From Bacteroidales bacterium UBA7258 (GTDB lineage: Bacteria > Bacteroidota > Bacteroidia > Bacteroidales > UBA932), in contig DKSK01000012.1 in the NCBI GenBank assembly GCA_002472565.1, positions 43,044-107,043 on the forward strand: 64,000 nt of DNA, written 5' to 3'. The translations under genes were made by a program, and so were the position numbers. Shown here in pieces: positions 1-7,912 of this stretch (position 1 is the stretch's first letter; every line of letters begins with the position of its first letter). The notes under the pieces were generated by a model. It saw only the letters and a program-made list of their open reading frames with translations. It searched no databases and was not told the DNA's origin.

Positions 1-222
1 AACCAGGATGCAGCCTCCGTATGAAGGGTCGTTCAGTACGAAATCCTTGTTGAGGCTCCCGTCGGGGCGGTATCTCCAATCCCTGAAGAGATTCTCCCCG
101 AAGTATTTCTCATCCCTTGTGGTGGCTTTGAGGAACCTTGCCGGAATAATCTGGTCGGTGTCCACGTTCTCCAGAGGAAGCGGGACGCAGCTGCTTTCGA
201 TTATGTCGAATTTCTGTTTCAT
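1..222 (-). CDS. leuD: 3-isopropylmalate dehydratase small subunit, N-terminal 74 residues (cut by window edge)
   Basis: This is the start of the small subunit that pairs with LeuC to isomerise 2-isopropylmalate to 3-isopropylmalate in leucine synthesis. Only the first 74 residues lie in the window; the rest continues past position 1. The visible protein carries the family signature VDTDQIIPARFLK at about residues 20-32. The ATG at 222-220 is 7 nt beyond the leuC stop, so the two subunits are translated from one message. It is the last visible gene of the ilv-leu operon. The fragment is incomplete because of the window boundary, not because of a mutation. Confidence 0.93.
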   Translation of the reverse strand, partial: MKQKFDIIESSCVPLPLENVDTDQIIPARFLKATTRDEKYFGENLFRDWRYRPDGSLNKDFVLNDPSYGGCILV

Positions 223-229
223 GGTGAGG

Positions 230-1597
230 TCAAATTAAGGTTCTGGGATCTGTGACGCAGCCACTCACGGCCGCGGCCGCCGCAGTCAGAGGGGAGGCGA
301 GCATCGTGCGTGCCCCCGGGCCCTGACGTCCTTCGAAATTGCGGTTGCTGGTCGAAACGGAGTATTTCCCGGCCGGGATCTTGTCGTCATTCATAGCGAG
401 ACAGGCGGAACAGCCGGGCTGGCGGATTTCGAAGCCAGCCTCGCCAAGGACCTTGTCGAGTCCCTCTGCCTTTATCTGTCTGAGGACTTCCCAGGATCCG
501 GGGACCAGCCAGGCTGTTAGCCCTTCGGCCTTGTGCCTACCGGCGGCTATGGACGCGAAGGCTCTGAAGTCCTCGATTCTTCCGTTGGTGCAAGCCCCGA
601 GAAAGACATAGTCAACCTTCTTGCCGAGCAGTTTCTCTCCTGCATGGAAACCCATGTAATCCAAGGACTTCGGGGCTGCTTCCGCGGGGATGGAGCCCGT
701 GATTCCGATGCCCATGCCAGGATTGGTCCCATAGGTTATCATAGGCTCGATGTCTGAGGCGTCGAAGCTTATCTCCTTGTCGAAGACGGCGTCATCTCCG
801 GATTTCAAAGTCTTCCAGCGGGCCACGGCCTTCTCCCAGTCCCCGTCTTTGGGTGCATAGTCTCTGCCCTTGAGGTATTCGAAGGTTTTCTCGTCGGGAG
901 CGATGAAGCCTCCCCTTGCTCCCATCTCGATGGAGAGGTTGCACAGGGTGAGCCTTCCCTCCATGGACATGTCTCTGACCACGGAACCGGCATATTCGAC
1001 GAAATAGCCAGTGGCTCCGGAGGTAGAGATCCTCTTCATGATATAGAGGGCTACGTCCTTCGGGGTCACGCCTTTTCCAAGCCTGCCTTCCACCCGGATT
1101 CTCATGGACTTAGGTTTCTGCTGGAGGATGCATTGCGAAGCCATCACCATCTCCGCCTCGCTTGTCCCAATTCCGAAGGCGACGGCGCCTACGGCCCCGT
1201 GGGTGGATGTGTGCGAATCTCCGCAGACTATCGTCATACCTGGGAGCGAAAGCCCTTTCTCGGGTCCTACGACATGGATGATTCCGTTGCGTGGATCCAT
1301 CATTCCGAAATAGCTCAGGCCGAATTCCTTCGCGTTTTTCTCCAACGTCTCTACCTGGTGGCGGCCGACAGGATCGGCGATCGGCTTGTCCTGGTCATGG
1401 GTAGGGGTGTTGTGGTCCGGCATGCAGAAAATCTTTTCCGGCCGGAGGCAGCGTATCCCTCTCCGTCTCAAGCCTTCGAAGGCCTGGGGAGTAGTGACTT
1501 CATGGCAGTAGAGCCTGTCGATGTACAGCTGTGTGGTGCCGCCGTCAAGCATTGAAACGACGTGCGAATCCCAGATCTTGTCGAATAAGGTATTCAC
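230..1597 (-). CDS. leuC: 3-isopropylmalate dehydratase large subunit
   Basis: Aconitase-family large subunit, 455 residues, near the usual LeuC length of about 465. With LeuD it catalyses the second step of leucine synthesis and carries a 4Fe-4S cluster. Visible motifs are CMPDHNTPTHDQ near the N-terminus, GDSHTSTHGA, and the cluster-binding segments GACTNGR and GCSACLAMN. The start is a GTG (1597-1595) 18 nt after ilvC; the spacer contains a directly repeated hexamer (AGTCCA twice, then AGT) that runs into the start codon. It sits in the operon ilvD-ilvB-ilvN-ilvC-leuC-leuD, so it is probably controlled by the attenuator upstream of ilvD. Confidence 0.96.
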   Translation of the reverse strand: MNTLFDKIWDSHVVSMLDGGTTQLYIDRLYCHEVTTPQAFEGLRRRGIRCLRPEKIFCMPDHNTPTHDQDKPIADPVGRHQVETLEKNAKEFGLSYFGMMDPRNGIIHVVGPEKGLSLPGMTIVCGDSHTSTHGAVGAVAFGIGTSEAEMVMASQCILQQKPKSMRIRVEGRLGKGVTPKDVALYIMKRISTSGATGYFVEYAGSVVRDMSMEGRLTLCNLSIEMGARGGFIAPDEKTFEYLKGRDYAPKDGDWEKAVARWKTLKSGDDAVFDKEISFDASDIEPMITYGTNPGMGIGITGSIPAEAAPKSLDYMGFHAGEKLLGKKVDYVFLGACTNGRIEDFRAFASIAAGRHKAEGLTAWLVPGSWEVLRQIKAEGLDKVLGEAGFEIRQPGCSACLAMNDDKIPAGKYSVSTSNRNFEGRQGPGARTMLASPLTAAAAAVSGCVTDPRTLI

Positions 1598-1615
1598 TTG
1601 GACTTGGACTTAGAA

Positions 1616-2668
1616 TTATCTCTTTTCCTGTTTCTCTGGACGCAGAGCCCTAACCTCGGCTCCGGTCCTCCACATCTCGCTGTTGCGGAGAGCCTCAAGC
1701 TCCTTGTTGAGGCCTTCGCGGTAGCCGGGCTTGGAATTCGAGTCGATTGAAATCTGAGCCTCGTTTCCGCTCTCCACAGACTGGTAAAGTTTTTCGAAGA
1801 CCGGCTTCGTGGCGTCATGGAAAGGTCCCATCCAGTCGAGGGCTCCGCGCTGTGCGGTGGTCGAGCAGTTGGCGTACATCCAGTCCATGCCCTTGTCCGC
1901 GAAGAGAGGCATCAGAGACTGGGTCAGTTCCTCGACGGTCTCGTTGAAGGCCTCGGAAGGAGTGTGTCCATGCTCCCTGAGCGTCTCGTACTGGGCCAGG
2001 AGCATGCCCTGGATGGCTCCCATCAGAGTTCCGCGCTCCCCGGTGAGGTCGGAGTAGACCTCTCTCTTGAAATCGGTTTCGAAGAGATATCCCGAGCCGA
2101 TTCCGATTCCGAGGGCGAGGGTGCGTTCGAGAGCCCTGCCCGTGGCGTCATGATAGACGGCGAATGAAGAATTGACTCCGCGTCCCTCGACGAAGAGAGA
2201 TCTGAGGGAAGTCCCCGAGCCCTTGGGAGCCACCATTATGACATCCACGTCCGCCGGAGGCACGACCCCGGTCCTGTCCTTGTAAGTGATGGCGAAGCCG
2301 TGGGAGAAGTAGAGGGCCTTTCCCGGGGTGAGATGCTTCTTCACCAGAGGCCACTGCTGGATCTGAGCGGCGTCAGAAATGAGATACTCTATGATCGTAG
2401 CCCTTTTGCAGGCCTCCTCGATGCTGAAAAGAGTCTCACCCGGCACCCAGCCGTCTTTCACAGCCTTGTCATAAGATTTCCCTTCGCGCTGGCCTATGAT
2501 GACCTTGAAACCGTTGTCTCTGAGGTTCAGCCCCTGTCCTGGACCCTGGATTCCATAGCCGATAATTGCGATGGTCTCGTCCTTGAGAACTTCACGCGCG
2601 TGTTCGAGAGTGAATTCTTCGCGGGTCACTACATTTTCTTCGACTCCGCCGAAACTGATCTTTGCCAT
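1616..2668 (-). CDS. ilvC: Ketol-acid reductoisomerase
   Basis: NADPH- and Mg-dependent enzyme converting acetolactate or acetohydroxybutyrate to the dihydroxy acids of valine and isoleucine synthesis. The 350-residue length matches the short (class I) form. The Rossmann motif GYGIQGPGQGLNLRDNG lies at about residues 37-53. The C-terminal knotted helical domain contains the metal-site region (ETDFKREVYSDLTGERGTL). The ATG at 2668 follows ilvN by 11 nt. Nothing looks damaged. Confidence 0.96.
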   Translation of the reverse strand: MAKISFGGVEENVVTREEFTLEHAREVLKDETIAIIGYGIQGPGQGLNLRDNGFKVIIGQREGKSYDKAVKDGWVPGETLFSIEEACKRATIIEYLISDAAQIQQWPLVKKHLTPGKALYFSHGFAITYKDRTGVVPPADVDVIMVAPKGSGTSLRSLFVEGRGVNSSFAVYHDATGRALERTLALGIGIGSGYLFETDFKREVYSDLTGERGTLMGAIQGMLLAQYETLREHGHTPSEAFNETVEELTQSLMPLFADKGMDWMYANCSTTAQRGALDWMGPFHDATKPVFEKLYQSVESGNEAQISIDSNSKPGYREGLNKELEALRNSEMWRTGAEVRALRPEKQEKR

Positions 2669-2679
2669 AATGAAATGCT

Positions 2680-3042
2680 TTATCTGTTGTTGTTTAAATA
2701 ATTCTGTTTTTCTTCGGTCCTCTCTCGGATGAAGTCCTTGACCTTCTCCTCTGAGAGCTTGTAGATGCTCTCTTCCGGCGAAGCAATCAGGTCGCCCGGA
2801 TAGAAAAAGGCCTTGACCACGTCAATTTTGCTCTCCAGGTGGAGCACCGCATTGCGGATGCTTCTTTCCTCCCCATCGGTCACTATGGTCAGGTAGTGTA
2901 TCCCCTGGAGGTCCGTCGGGAGGGCCATAAGGCTCCAGATGCTGAGACCGCGCCTTGTGAAAATATTTGAGAACTGAGAGAGCAGTCCTATCTGGTTTTC
3001 GGTGTAGATGATGACCGAATACCTCTTGCACTCACTTGCCAT
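2680..3042 (-). CDS. ilvN: Acetolactate synthase regulatory (small) subunit, short form
   Basis: ACT-domain regulatory subunit of acetohydroxyacid synthase, which gives the catalytic subunit activity and valine feedback. The 120 residues contain one ACT domain (about 7-80; YSVIIYTENQIGLLSQFSNIF region) and a short charged tail. Many small subunits are 160-190 residues and have a second conserved C-terminal domain that is absent here, so this resembles the short enterobacterial IlvN form. It overlaps the end of ilvB by 11 nt, suggesting coupled translation. The gene is intact, with a clean stop 11 nt before ilvC. Confidence 0.92.
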   Translation of the reverse strand: MASECKRYSVIIYTENQIGLLSQFSNIFTRRGLSIWSLMALPTDLQGIHYLTIVTDGEERSIRNAVLHLESKIDVVKAFFYPGDLIASPEESIYKLSEEKVKDFIRERTEEKQNYLNNNR

Positions 3043-4759
3043 AGCCGTACATTTCTTTTCCGTTCAACATTATCTCGGTGATAGGCTTTCCCGGCGCCAC
3101 CATAGGCATGACGTCATCCTCTTCATCGACATGAATATCAAGGATCGCCGGGGCGTCATCGCTCAGCGCCGCCTCCACCTCCCCCGCAAGGGCCTCCCTT
3201 TCCGAAACCACAGAACAGCGTATGCCATAGGCCGAAGCTATGCCTGCATAGTCTGGATTGAGCATCCTTGTTTGGGAATATCTCTTCTTGAAGAAGAGTT
3301 CCTGCCACTGGCGGACGTTACCGAGCCAGTTGTTGTTGAGGATGAAGATCTTGACCCCCGCCTTCTCCTGCATTATGGTGCCGAGTTCCTCTATCGTCAT
3401 CTGGATCCCTCCGTCTCCGACGAAGAGGCAGACTCTTCTTTCGGGGGCTCCGATCTTGGCCCCTATTGCCGCAGGGAGGCCGAAGCCCATGGTCCCGAGG
3501 CCGCCGGAAGAGATGAAACTCCGTCCCTCCATGAATCTGGAATATCTTGCGGCTATCATCTGGTTCTGTCCGACATCTGTCACGATGAGAGCCTTTCCAT
3601 GGGAGGCCTCTGCCACCGCGTCAACGACTTCGCCCATCTTGATGAAGCCCTCATGGGGATGGACCTGGGGATCGATGACCTTCTCCTGCTCGACCTTGCG
3701 GCAGGCCTTGAAACTCTCTATCCATTCTTTATGTTCATGCCTTGCAATTCTCCCCGTCAGTTCCCTGAGGACCGTCTTGGCATCCCCCACGATGCCCACG
3801 TCCACCGGGATGATCTTTCCGACTTCGCAGGGGTCTATGTCGATGTGGATTATCTTCGCCTGCTTCGCATAGGTGGAGACGGTCCCGGTCACCCTGTCGT
3901 CGAATCTCATTCCTACAGCCACGAGCACATCACATTCGTTGGTCTTGATGTTCGGAGCTATGCAGCCGTGCATTCCTATCATTCCCATGAAAAGCGGATC
4001 GTCAGAAGCCAGGGCGCTCAGGCCTAGGAGAGTCGAACCGGCCGGGATGCCGCCTTTGTGCAGAAAATCCCTGAGTTCTTCTTCCGCCCCACCGAGGGTC
4101 ACCCCCTGGCCGAAAACCACGAAGGGCCTTTCAGCCTGGTTTAGCAACATCGCCGCCTCCGCTATCGACTCGTCCGAGGGCTTAGGGCAGGGAATATAGC
4201 TCCGGATGAAGCCACATTCCTTGAATTGGAAGTCGACCATGCCGTTCTGCGCATCCTTGGTCACATCCAGCACCACAGGCCCAGGGCGGCCGCTTCTGGC
4301 TATGAAGAAGGCCCTCGAAACCGCCCAAGCCATATCCTTCGCGTCCCGGACCTGATAGTTCCACTTCGTGATGGAACCGGTCATGCCGATGAGGTCTGCC
4401 TCCTGGAAGGCGTCCGTGCCCAAGGCGGAGTTGGACACCTGGCCGGCGATTACCACGACGGGGGTAGAATCCACCTTCGCATCCATGATGCCGGTTATCA
4501 CATTCGTAGCTCCGGGACCCGATGTCACCAGCACGACTCCTGTCTTTCCTGTAGCCCTCGCATAGCCCTGGGCCGCATGTATGGCTCCTTGTTCATGGCG
4601 GACCAGGATGTGGCGCAGCCTGTCTTTGAAGTCAAAGAGTTTGTCGTAGACGGGCATTATCTGTCCCCCCGGGTAGCCGAAGACGGTGTCCACCCCCTCG
4701 AATGCGAGGCAGCGGAGAAGGGCTTCTGAACCATTTATTCTATCCTTTTCCATATCCAT
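3032..4759 (-). CDS. ilvB: Acetolactate synthase catalytic subunit
   Basis: Thiamine-diphosphate enzyme for the first common step of valine, leucine and isoleucine synthesis. It has about 575 residues from the ATG at 4759, which lies 2 nt after the ilvD stop (a TTG at 4765 is a less likely start). The N-terminal TPP domain has GYPGGQIMPVYD and the catalytic glutamate in VRHEQGAIHAAQGYAR. The central FAD/DHS-like domain has GRPGPVVLDV. The C-terminal TPP-binding motif runs from VGDGG to LNNNWLGNVRQWQ. It is tightly packed between ilvD and ilvN in the attenuated operon. Confidence 0.96.
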   Translation of the reverse strand: MDMEKDRINGSEALLRCLAFEGVDTVFGYPGGQIMPVYDKLFDFKDRLRHILVRHEQGAIHAAQGYARATGKTGVVLVTSGPGATNVITGIMDAKVDSTPVVVIAGQVSNSALGTDAFQEADLIGMTGSITKWNYQVRDAKDMAWAVSRAFFIARSGRPGPVVLDVTKDAQNGMVDFQFKECGFIRSYIPCPKPSDESIAEAAMLLNQAERPFVVFGQGVTLGGAEEELRDFLHKGGIPAGSTLLGLSALASDDPLFMGMIGMHGCIAPNIKTNECDVLVAVGMRFDDRVTGTVSTYAKQAKIIHIDIDPCEVGKIIPVDVGIVGDAKTVLRELTGRIARHEHKEWIESFKACRKVEQEKVIDPQVHPHEGFIKMGEVVDAVAEASHGKALIVTDVGQNQMIAARYSRFMEGRSFISSGGLGTMGFGLPAAIGAKIGAPERRVCLFVGDGGIQMTIEELGTIMQEKAGVKIFILNNNWLGNVRQWQELFFKKRYSQTRMLNPDYAGIASAYGIRCSVVSEREALAGEVEAALSDDAPAILDIHVDEEDDVMPMVAPGKPITEIMLNGKEMYGYGK

Positions 4760-4761
4760 GC

Positions 4762-6603
4762 TCAATCTTTTATCATTCTTACCGCCCCCTTGTCGGCAGA
4801 ACTTACCATGGAGGCGTAGGCCTTGATGCTCCTTGAAACCACCCTCTCCCTCATCGGAGGCGTGAAAGCCTTCTCCCCCTTCGCCTTTTCCTCCTTCCTC
4901 CGTTCTTCTAGCTCCTCCTCCGTGAGCCTGACATTGATGCTCCTATTCTCGATGTCTATTTCAATGAGGTCTCCGTCTCGCACAAGAGCTATCTCACCGC
5001 CGGAGGCCGCCTCAGGAGAAATGTGCCCGATGCTAAGGCCGGAAGTGCCCCCGCTGAACCTTCCGTCGGTTATCAGAGCGCAGGCCTTTCCGAGATGCCT
5101 CGACTTGATATAGGAAGTAGGGTACAGCATCTCCTGCATTCCGGGCCCTCCTTTCGGTCCTTCATAGGTGATGACCACGACATCTCCCGCCTGGACTTTC
5201 CCGCCGAGGATTCCATCGCAGGCGGCTTCCTGAGAGTCGAAGACCCTGGCCCTTCCTTCGAACTTCCAGAGAGACTCGTCCACTCCTGCCGTCTTGACGA
5301 CGCAGCCGTCACGGGCAATGTTCCCGTAGAGAACAGCGAGACCCCCATCCTTCGAATAAGCGTGGGCGATATCTCTTATGCAGCCTTCGGCCCTGTCGGT
5401 GTCAAAACTCTGATAATAAGTCTCTTGCGAGCCCACTTCCGTGCTGAAGACCCCCGCCCCCGCGCTCGAATAGATTATCTCAGCCTCCTCGCAGCATTTC
5501 GGGCTCATGATGCAATATTTCTCGATTTCCTCCGCGAGAGTCATCCCGTCGACACGCCTTTGGGAGGTGTCTACAAGGCCGCCCTTAGCAAGTTCATTCA
5601 TGATGGATACTACCCCGCCTGCCCTGTTCACATCCTGGACATGGTACTTCGCCGTGTTCGGAGCAAGTTTGCAGATGCATGGGACCTTCCTTGAGAGAAG
5701 GTCTACGTCCTTCAGCTTGAAATCGGCTCCAGCCTCATTTGCGGCCGCCAGCAGGTGCAGGACGGTGTTGGTGGAACCTCCCATGGCGATATCCAGCGTC
5801 ATGGCGTTGAGGAAGGCCTCTCTGCTGCAGATGCTCCTCGGCAGAACGCTCTCGTTGCCGTCCTGGTAATAGGCATAAGTGTTCTTTACGATAAGCTTGG
5901 CCGCCTTTTTGAAAAGTTCGACCCGGTTCTTGTGCGTGGCCACTATGGTGCCGTTCCCCGGGAGAGACAGACCGATGGCCTCGGTAAGGCAGTTCATAGA
6001 GTTTGCCGTGAACATCCCCGAGCAGCAGCCGCAGCCCGGGCAGGCGTTCAGTTCGATTTTCCGGCTTTCTTCATCGCTCACGGTATTGTCGGCAGATACT
6101 ACCATCGCATCAATCAGATCCAGTTTTCTTTCACTTCCAGGATAGCGGCCAGCTTCCATCGGACCACCCGAAACGAAAACAGCAGGGATGTTGAGCCGCA
6201 TCGCGGCCATGAGCATGCCCGGAGTAACCTTGTCGCAGTTACTGATGCAGACCATCGCGTCGGCCTTATGGGCATTAACCATGTACTCGATGCTGTCAGC
6301 TATTATTTCGCGGGAGGGGAGAGAATAGAGCATTCCGTCATGACCCATGGCTATTCCGTCATCGACGGCAATCGTATTGAATTCCGCCGCATAACAGCCC
6401 AGCTTCTCTATCTCAGCCTTTACAGTCTGGCCGATTTCATGCAGATGAGTATGCCCCGGCACGAATTGCGTGAAAGAATTGACTATGGCTATAACCGGCC
6501 TGCCCATCTGCCAGGGCTTCATGCCGGCGGCCACCCAGAGGGCTCTCGCCCCAGCCATTCTCCGTCCATCCATCGTGATGGCGCTTCTAAGTTTATTTTT
6601 CAT
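4762..6603 (-). CDS. ilvD: Dihydroxy-acid dehydratase
   Basis: Fe-S dehydratase that makes the 2-oxo acid precursors of valine and isoleucine. The 613-residue length is typical. Visible hallmarks are the cluster-region motif CDKVTPGMLMAAMRLNIP, the second cysteine motif NACPGCGCCSGMFTANSMN, and the C-terminal DGRFSGGTSGLSIGHISPEAA. It is the first enzyme gene of the operon; its ATG at 6603 is about 95 nt downstream of the attenuator hairpin. Translation of the following ilvB begins 2 nt after its stop. Confidence 0.96.
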   Translation of the reverse strand: MKNKLRSAITMDGRRMAGARALWVAAGMKPWQMGRPVIAIVNSFTQFVPGHTHLHEIGQTVKAEIEKLGCYAAEFNTIAVDDGIAMGHDGMLYSLPSREIIADSIEYMVNAHKADAMVCISNCDKVTPGMLMAAMRLNIPAVFVSGGPMEAGRYPGSERKLDLIDAMVVSADNTVSDEESRKIELNACPGCGCCSGMFTANSMNCLTEAIGLSLPGNGTIVATHKNRVELFKKAAKLIVKNTYAYYQDGNESVLPRSICSREAFLNAMTLDIAMGGSTNTVLHLLAAANEAGADFKLKDVDLLSRKVPCICKLAPNTAKYHVQDVNRAGGVVSIMNELAKGGLVDTSQRRVDGMTLAEEIEKYCIMSPKCCEEAEIIYSSAGAGVFSTEVGSQETYYQSFDTDRAEGCIRDIAHAYSKDGGLAVLYGNIARDGCVVKTAGVDESLWKFEGRARVFDSQEAACDGILGGKVQAGDVVVITYEGPKGGPGMQEMLYPTSYIKSRHLGKACALITDGRFSGGTSGLSIGHISPEAASGGEIALVRDGDLIEIDIENRSINVRLTEEELEERRKEEKAKGEKAFTPPMRERVVSRSIKAYASMVSSADKGAVRMIKD

Positions 6604-6696
6604 ATCTATTTGTTAGTTTTCCGACCAAACAAGCTCCTCGCTCCACTCCTTCACCATCCCTCCGGCCCACATCTTTTTTGATAAGCCCCTGAAAAC

Positions 6697-6725
6697 AAAA
6701 AAACCTCCCCGAATCTTCGGGAAGG
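6697..6725 (-). terminator. Intrinsic terminator of the ilv attenuator
   Basis: On the minus strand the transcript can form a hairpin with arms CCTTCCCGA and TCGGGGAGG (6725-6704; one G-T pair, 4-nt loop), followed at once by seven U residues (6703-6697). It lies between the Ile/Val/Leu-rich leader ORF and ilvD. Its 5' arm overlaps GCCTTCCC (plus-strand 6719-6726), which is perfectly complementary to GGGAAGGC inside the leader ORF (plus-strand 6767-6774). The two structures are therefore mutually exclusive. Confidence 0.88.
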
Positions 6726-6774
6726 CTATATATGGATAAATATCTGACTATATCATCTTATTGTACGCCTTCCC
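6719..6774 (-). promoter_or_regulatory. Predicted antiterminator helix of the ilv attenuator
   Basis: An 8-bp perfect inverted repeat (GCCTTCCC at 6767-6774 and GGGAAGGC at 6719-6726 on the plus strand) would pair in the minus-strand RNA across a loop of about 40 nt. It captures the 5' arm of the terminator hairpin. The upstream arm corresponds to codons 21-24 of the leader ORF, after the Ile/Val/Leu codons (6-18). A ribosome stalled early would leave this arm free; one that reaches the stop would mask it. This is inference from base pairing and position. Confidence 0.75.
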
Positions 6775-6836
6775 TGTCCTCGAATGCTAAGCACTAGGAC
6801 GCTAATGGAAATGACGATAATAGATGAATAATTCAT
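6753..6836 (-). CDS. Branched-chain amino acid leader peptide (attenuator)
   Basis: A 27-codon ORF from ATG (6836) to TGA (6753) between the predicted promoter and ilvD. Residues 6-18 read IIVISISVLVLSI, so 10 of 13 are Ile, Val or Leu; the whole peptide has 6 Ile, 3 Val and 2 Leu. It is followed by an intrinsic terminator and contains one arm of an antiterminator. This is the arrangement of the classical ilv leader peptides of Proteobacteria. It presumably senses charged tRNA-Ile, -Val and -Leu and has no function as a free peptide. No clear pause hairpin was seen inside the ORF. Confidence 0.85.
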   Translation of the reverse strand: MNYSSIIVISISVLVLSIRGQGRRTIR

Positions 6837-6858
6837 ATTCTTTTCTTTCGCTCTGTCG

Positions 6859-6890
6859 CTAAAGTAGAAAATGCGAAAATCAATTCCAAG
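6859..6890 (-). promoter_or_regulatory. Predicted promoter of the ilv-leu operon
   Basis: On the minus strand, CTTG (6890-6887) is separated by 20 nt from TACTTTAG (6866-6859), a one-mismatch fit to the Bacteroidetes -7 box TAnnTTTG. The predicted start near 6852 places the leader ATG (6836) about 16 nt downstream. Confidence 0.55.
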
Positions 6891-6965
6891 GGAAATTTTG
6901 CGAAAATCGATTTACTGGCTTTTCAAATGCCCCGTCCGTGAGGCTTCTTTATCGGCGGAGGTGGC

Positions 6966-7793
6966 TCAGTCGGCGTCGAGGAGAACCGGGAATTTATTGC
7001 GGAATGAGAATAGCGAATCCATGTCGAGGTCTGCGGAAGTGATCTCTTCCGCCCCGTTCCTGCATGCGGAGAGTACTTCTCCATAAGGATTAATTATGAC
7101 AGAGTGGCCGTCATATTCGCAAGACGGGTCTTTGCCTACCCTGTTCACTCCGACTACAAAGCACTGATTCTCAATGGCTCTCGCTTTAAGCAGGCTGTCC
7201 CAGGCACTGATCCTCTGGGTCGGCCAACTTGCCACGTAGACCGCAATATCGTATTCGGCTCTCGCCGAAGTCTCTCTCTGTGCGGCATGAGAGTCTGCTT
7301 TCTCTAAACGGTTTCTGGAGAAGACGGGGAATCGCAGGTCGTAGCAGACCTGAAGAAGAAAACGCAGGCCTTCGTATTCCGCCACTGTCTTCTCTTTTCC
7401 AGCGGTGAAGCGTTTGTCCTCGCCGGCAAATGAGAACAGGTGTCTTTTGTCATATTTCGAGAATGTCCCATCCGGCTTGACGAAATAGAAGCGGTTGAAG
7501 TAGCTGCTCCCGACTTCGTCCGCTTTCCCACCAGCATCATTCACGGCAGTCGCCACGCTCCCAGCCACGGCGCAATCATACTGCTTTGCCAGCTTTTTCA
7601 TCCACTCCAGCGAGGCCCCGTCACGCTCAGCCGTAAAGGCAGGAGAGGTGATGAAACCTGTCGAAAACATCTCCGGCAAGACAAGGACTCCTCCCTCCGC
7701 AACCCCCGCCTTGGAGATAAGGTCCTCGATATGGGCGCGGTTAGCCTTTCCGTCACACCAGATGATATTACATTGACAAAGATAGACTTTCAT
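6966..7793 (-). CDS. Carbon-nitrogen hydrolase, omega-amidase (YafV/Nit2)-like
   Basis: Nitrilase-superfamily amidase, 275 residues from the ATG at 7793. The reading frame is open 69 nt further upstream, but the protein fold starts with MKVYLCQCNIIW. The catalytic triad is visible: Glu41 in LPEMFSTGF, Lys in KYDKRHLFSF, and Cys in VCYDLRFPVFSRN. The LPEMFSTGF/CYDLRFP combination matches the YafV/Nit2 omega-amidase group, which hydrolyses alpha-ketoglutaramate or alpha-ketosuccinamate. A place downstream of metY would suit methionine-salvage transamination, where such amides form; this link is inference. It overlaps the end of a small ORF that follows metY. Confidence 0.85.
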   Translation of the reverse strand: MKVYLCQCNIIWCDGKANRAHIEDLISKAGVAEGGVLVLPEMFSTGFITSPAFTAERDGASLEWMKKLAKQYDCAVAGSVATAVNDAGGKADEVGSSYFNRFYFVKPDGTFSKYDKRHLFSFAGEDKRFTAGKEKTVAEYEGLRFLLQVCYDLRFPVFSRNRLEKADSHAAQRETSARAEYDIAVYVASWPTQRISAWDSLLKARAIENQCFVVGVNRVGKDPSCEYDGHSVIINPYGEVLSACRNGAEEITSADLDMDSLFSFRNKFPVLLDAD

Positions 7794-7911
7794 GACTTGT
7801 GCGCCGAATATTTGCCGCCCAGATAATGAACATGTCATAATCAACTCCGCTCTCAAGCGCACGGTCGATCTGGACAGGAAAATACCGGTCTTCTCCGGCC
7901 TTGCCCCACAT
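7768..7911 (-). CDS. Small uncharacterised ORF between metY and the amidase gene (47 aa)
   Basis: An ATG at 7911 lies one nucleotide after the metY stop (TGA-T-ATG), and the ORF ends 26 nt inside the amidase gene. The peptide begins MWGKAGEDRYFPVQID and continues through DYDMFIIWAANI. Its first 40 residues have protein-like composition with no signal peptide. I do not recognise a family. Stop-start spacing of 1 nt and overlap with the next start suggest translational coupling. It could be a spurious frame in a 119-bp spacer, so confidence is limited. Confidence 0.45.
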   Translation of the reverse strand: MWGKAGEDRYFPVQIDRALESGVDYDMFIIWAANIRRTSHESLSLSM

Positions 7912-7912
7912 A

